From contig JADJVA010000020.1 of NCBI GenBank assembly GCA_016716765.1, forward strand, positions 372,001-436,000: a DNA stretch of 64,000 bases, written 5' to 3'. Below are positions 62,849 to 64,000 of the stretch, piece by piece. The notes under the pieces were generated by a model. The model ran no database searches. It had not been told where the DNA came from and saw only the letters and a program-made list of their open reading frames with translations. The first letter of the stretch is position 1. Every line of letters begins with the position of its first letter. This stretch comes from Bdellovibrionales bacterium. Lineage in GTDB: Bacteria; Bdellovibrionota; Bdellovibrionia; Bdellovibrionales; UBA1609. The position numbers and the translations under genes are program-made.

Positions 62849-64000
62849 AGCTACTAGCATGGCAAGAATAAAAACAAAGTTGTGAGTGACTTCTCCATCT
62901 GAAAAATTATTTTGTGTCAGACCTCCGACATGAAGAGAGATTTGGGCTCCCAAGGCACCGAGAGCCAAAGCGCGAGCCCAGGATTGATCGAGTGGAAGTT
63001 TGCGCCACAAACGCAGGGCCAAGAGGATAAAATATCCTATAATAAACAAATAACAGCAGAGACCAAGAAAACCTGTGCCTGCGAGAAATTGCAGATATAC
63101 GTTGTGGGCATGTCCTTTAAAGCCATCCGTAATACCCATCCTTTCATAGTACTCTCCGATCCGACGTTCATTTTCAGTGTAGCCAATGCCCAGGAGAGGA
63201 TAGTCCTTAAAAATTTTCCAATTGGCTGCCCAGAGGGTGACGCGATCACGATTTTCAATGTTTTGAGTTCCAAAGATCGACACAACTCGCTCGCGCACCG
63301 GAGGAACAAAGGCCAAAGAAAGACCAAGAACGATAGCCACGGCCAAAGTACCGCGATAAAATGCCCGGCGCCTCCAGAACCAAAGCATGACCATGACAGA
63401 CACCGTGCCGCTGATCCATACGCCTCTAATTAAACTCAAGAAAAGCCCAAGGCCAACCACAACGGCCACAAGTCTTAGCCAGTTTTTTTGCTTTCGAGGC
63501 AAATCTGCCACAAAAATCAAACTGAGGACCACGCAAAACCACATGACAAATAAATGGGCGTAGGTCATGGGATTATTGAAAAACCTGAGGCGCGAAAAAT
63601 CTGAATTCCAGCCAGATGCAATGAATGCACTTCTCGACCTGGTCGAATCAAATCTATTCCGGTCAGGCTCTGCACAATGCCATAGAGGCTCACAATCAGA
63701 AGGACCGGGGTCAACACCTGTAGAAACAAAATGAACAGGGCATTTAATTTCTGGGAGTCTGTCGTGTTGGCAAGCAGGGATTTCCAGGCCAAAGAATATC
63801 CATAAAGCAAAATGATCCATCTGAAGTTGCCGATCACGTAGGTCGCGTCTGTCTCGGCGTTTCCGTTTACGTACACACCCAGTGCGGCTATCAACCATAG
63901 TCCCCAGAGCGCCCCATCAGGCCCTACAGAAATTCCCCGCAATCCTCCAAGAGACACAACCCGCGTCTTGAAGTCCCCTCTGCCTTTTAATTTTAACAAT
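62807..64000 (-). pseudogene. O-antigen ligase/polymerase-like protein, frameshifted and open at window end
   Basis: The frame from 63999 encodes membrane helices (WLIAALGVYVNG, NALFILFLQVLTPVLLIVSL) and breaks after FRASGF; the next frame resumes NNPMTYAHLFVMWFCVV and carries the polymerase/ligase domain (GIGYTENERRIG, HAHNVYLQFLAGTG). At A5 63579-63583 one missing base explains the break: an extra T on the coding strand gives GFFNNPMTYA, the family's usual run. So it is a Wzy/WaaL-type glycan ligase or polymerase of the inner membrane. The 5' end is outside the window. A sequence error is likely, but inactivation is possible. It ends 42 bases inside the SNF2 gene. Confidence 0.85.

Overview
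The window looks like a chromosomal segment of a Gram-negative, probably Bdellovibrionota-type (Bdellovibrio/Oligoflexia-like) bacterium. The reasons are many Sec-exported proteins and lipoproteins, a TIGR02147/DUF4423 regulator (a family I associate with Bdellovibrio and Fibrobacter relatives), tightly overlapping genes, trypsin-like exoproteases, and a mixed central metabolism: mitochondrial-type aconitase, KorAB, and a B12-dependent methionine synthase with a separate reductive activator. The lineage is inferred from gene content; no rRNA is present.

Layout. 1-5.4 kb: end of a GyrI-like protein, a lipoprotein M1 aminopeptidase and a convergent aconitase. 5.5-8.9 kb: a two-gene topoisomerase VI operon (B then A) and a frameshifted HNH nuclease gene. 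9.1-10.5 kb: BolA and CGFS glutaredoxin, then a secreted unknown. 10.45-11.5 kb: a gene-free kilobase holding two inverted ~205-bp hairpin elements whose stems covary. 11.5-21.9 kb: an LplT-like transporter, a four-gene phosphorelay, a D-2-hydroxyglutarate-type dehydrogenase facing SerA, an NtrC-type regulator, CdsA and PlsC. 22-30 kb: KorA/KorB, an arylsulfotransferase-like protein, a hemolysin-III protein, FolE and NhaA.

30-40.5 kb is an accessory region. It holds tRNA-Arg(TCT), a 1049-residue exported unknown, an IS200/IS605 element (tnpA intact, tnpB with a broken 5' end), a decayed tRNA-Arg copy, an MNT-HEPN toxin-antitoxin pair, a TIGR02147 regulator divergent from a small exported protein, a lipoprotein, an SH3 protein, and a relic of the 3' end of the 1049-residue gene. 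40.5-44.1 kb: an S1/P1 nuclease and two FecR-like envelope proteins. 44.1-51.5 kb: a leftward run of ManC, homocysteine methyltransferase-MetF fusion, corrinoid-activating Fe-S/ASKHA protein and MetH. This MetH lacks the AdoMet reactivation domain, so the activator next door probably replaces it. 51.7-58.3 kb: a DegT aminotransferase and a secreted-protein block with two paralogous trypsin-like proteases around a Cys/Gly-rich protein. 58.6-64 kb: a 1402-residue SNF2 protein and an O-antigen-ligase-like gene running off the window.

Five leftward genes (HNH, tnpB, SH3, metH, O-antigen ligase) are each broken by one single-base indel, mostly in homopolymers. Either the assembly carries indel errors or several genes are decaying. 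For metH and the ligase, error is the simpler reading.
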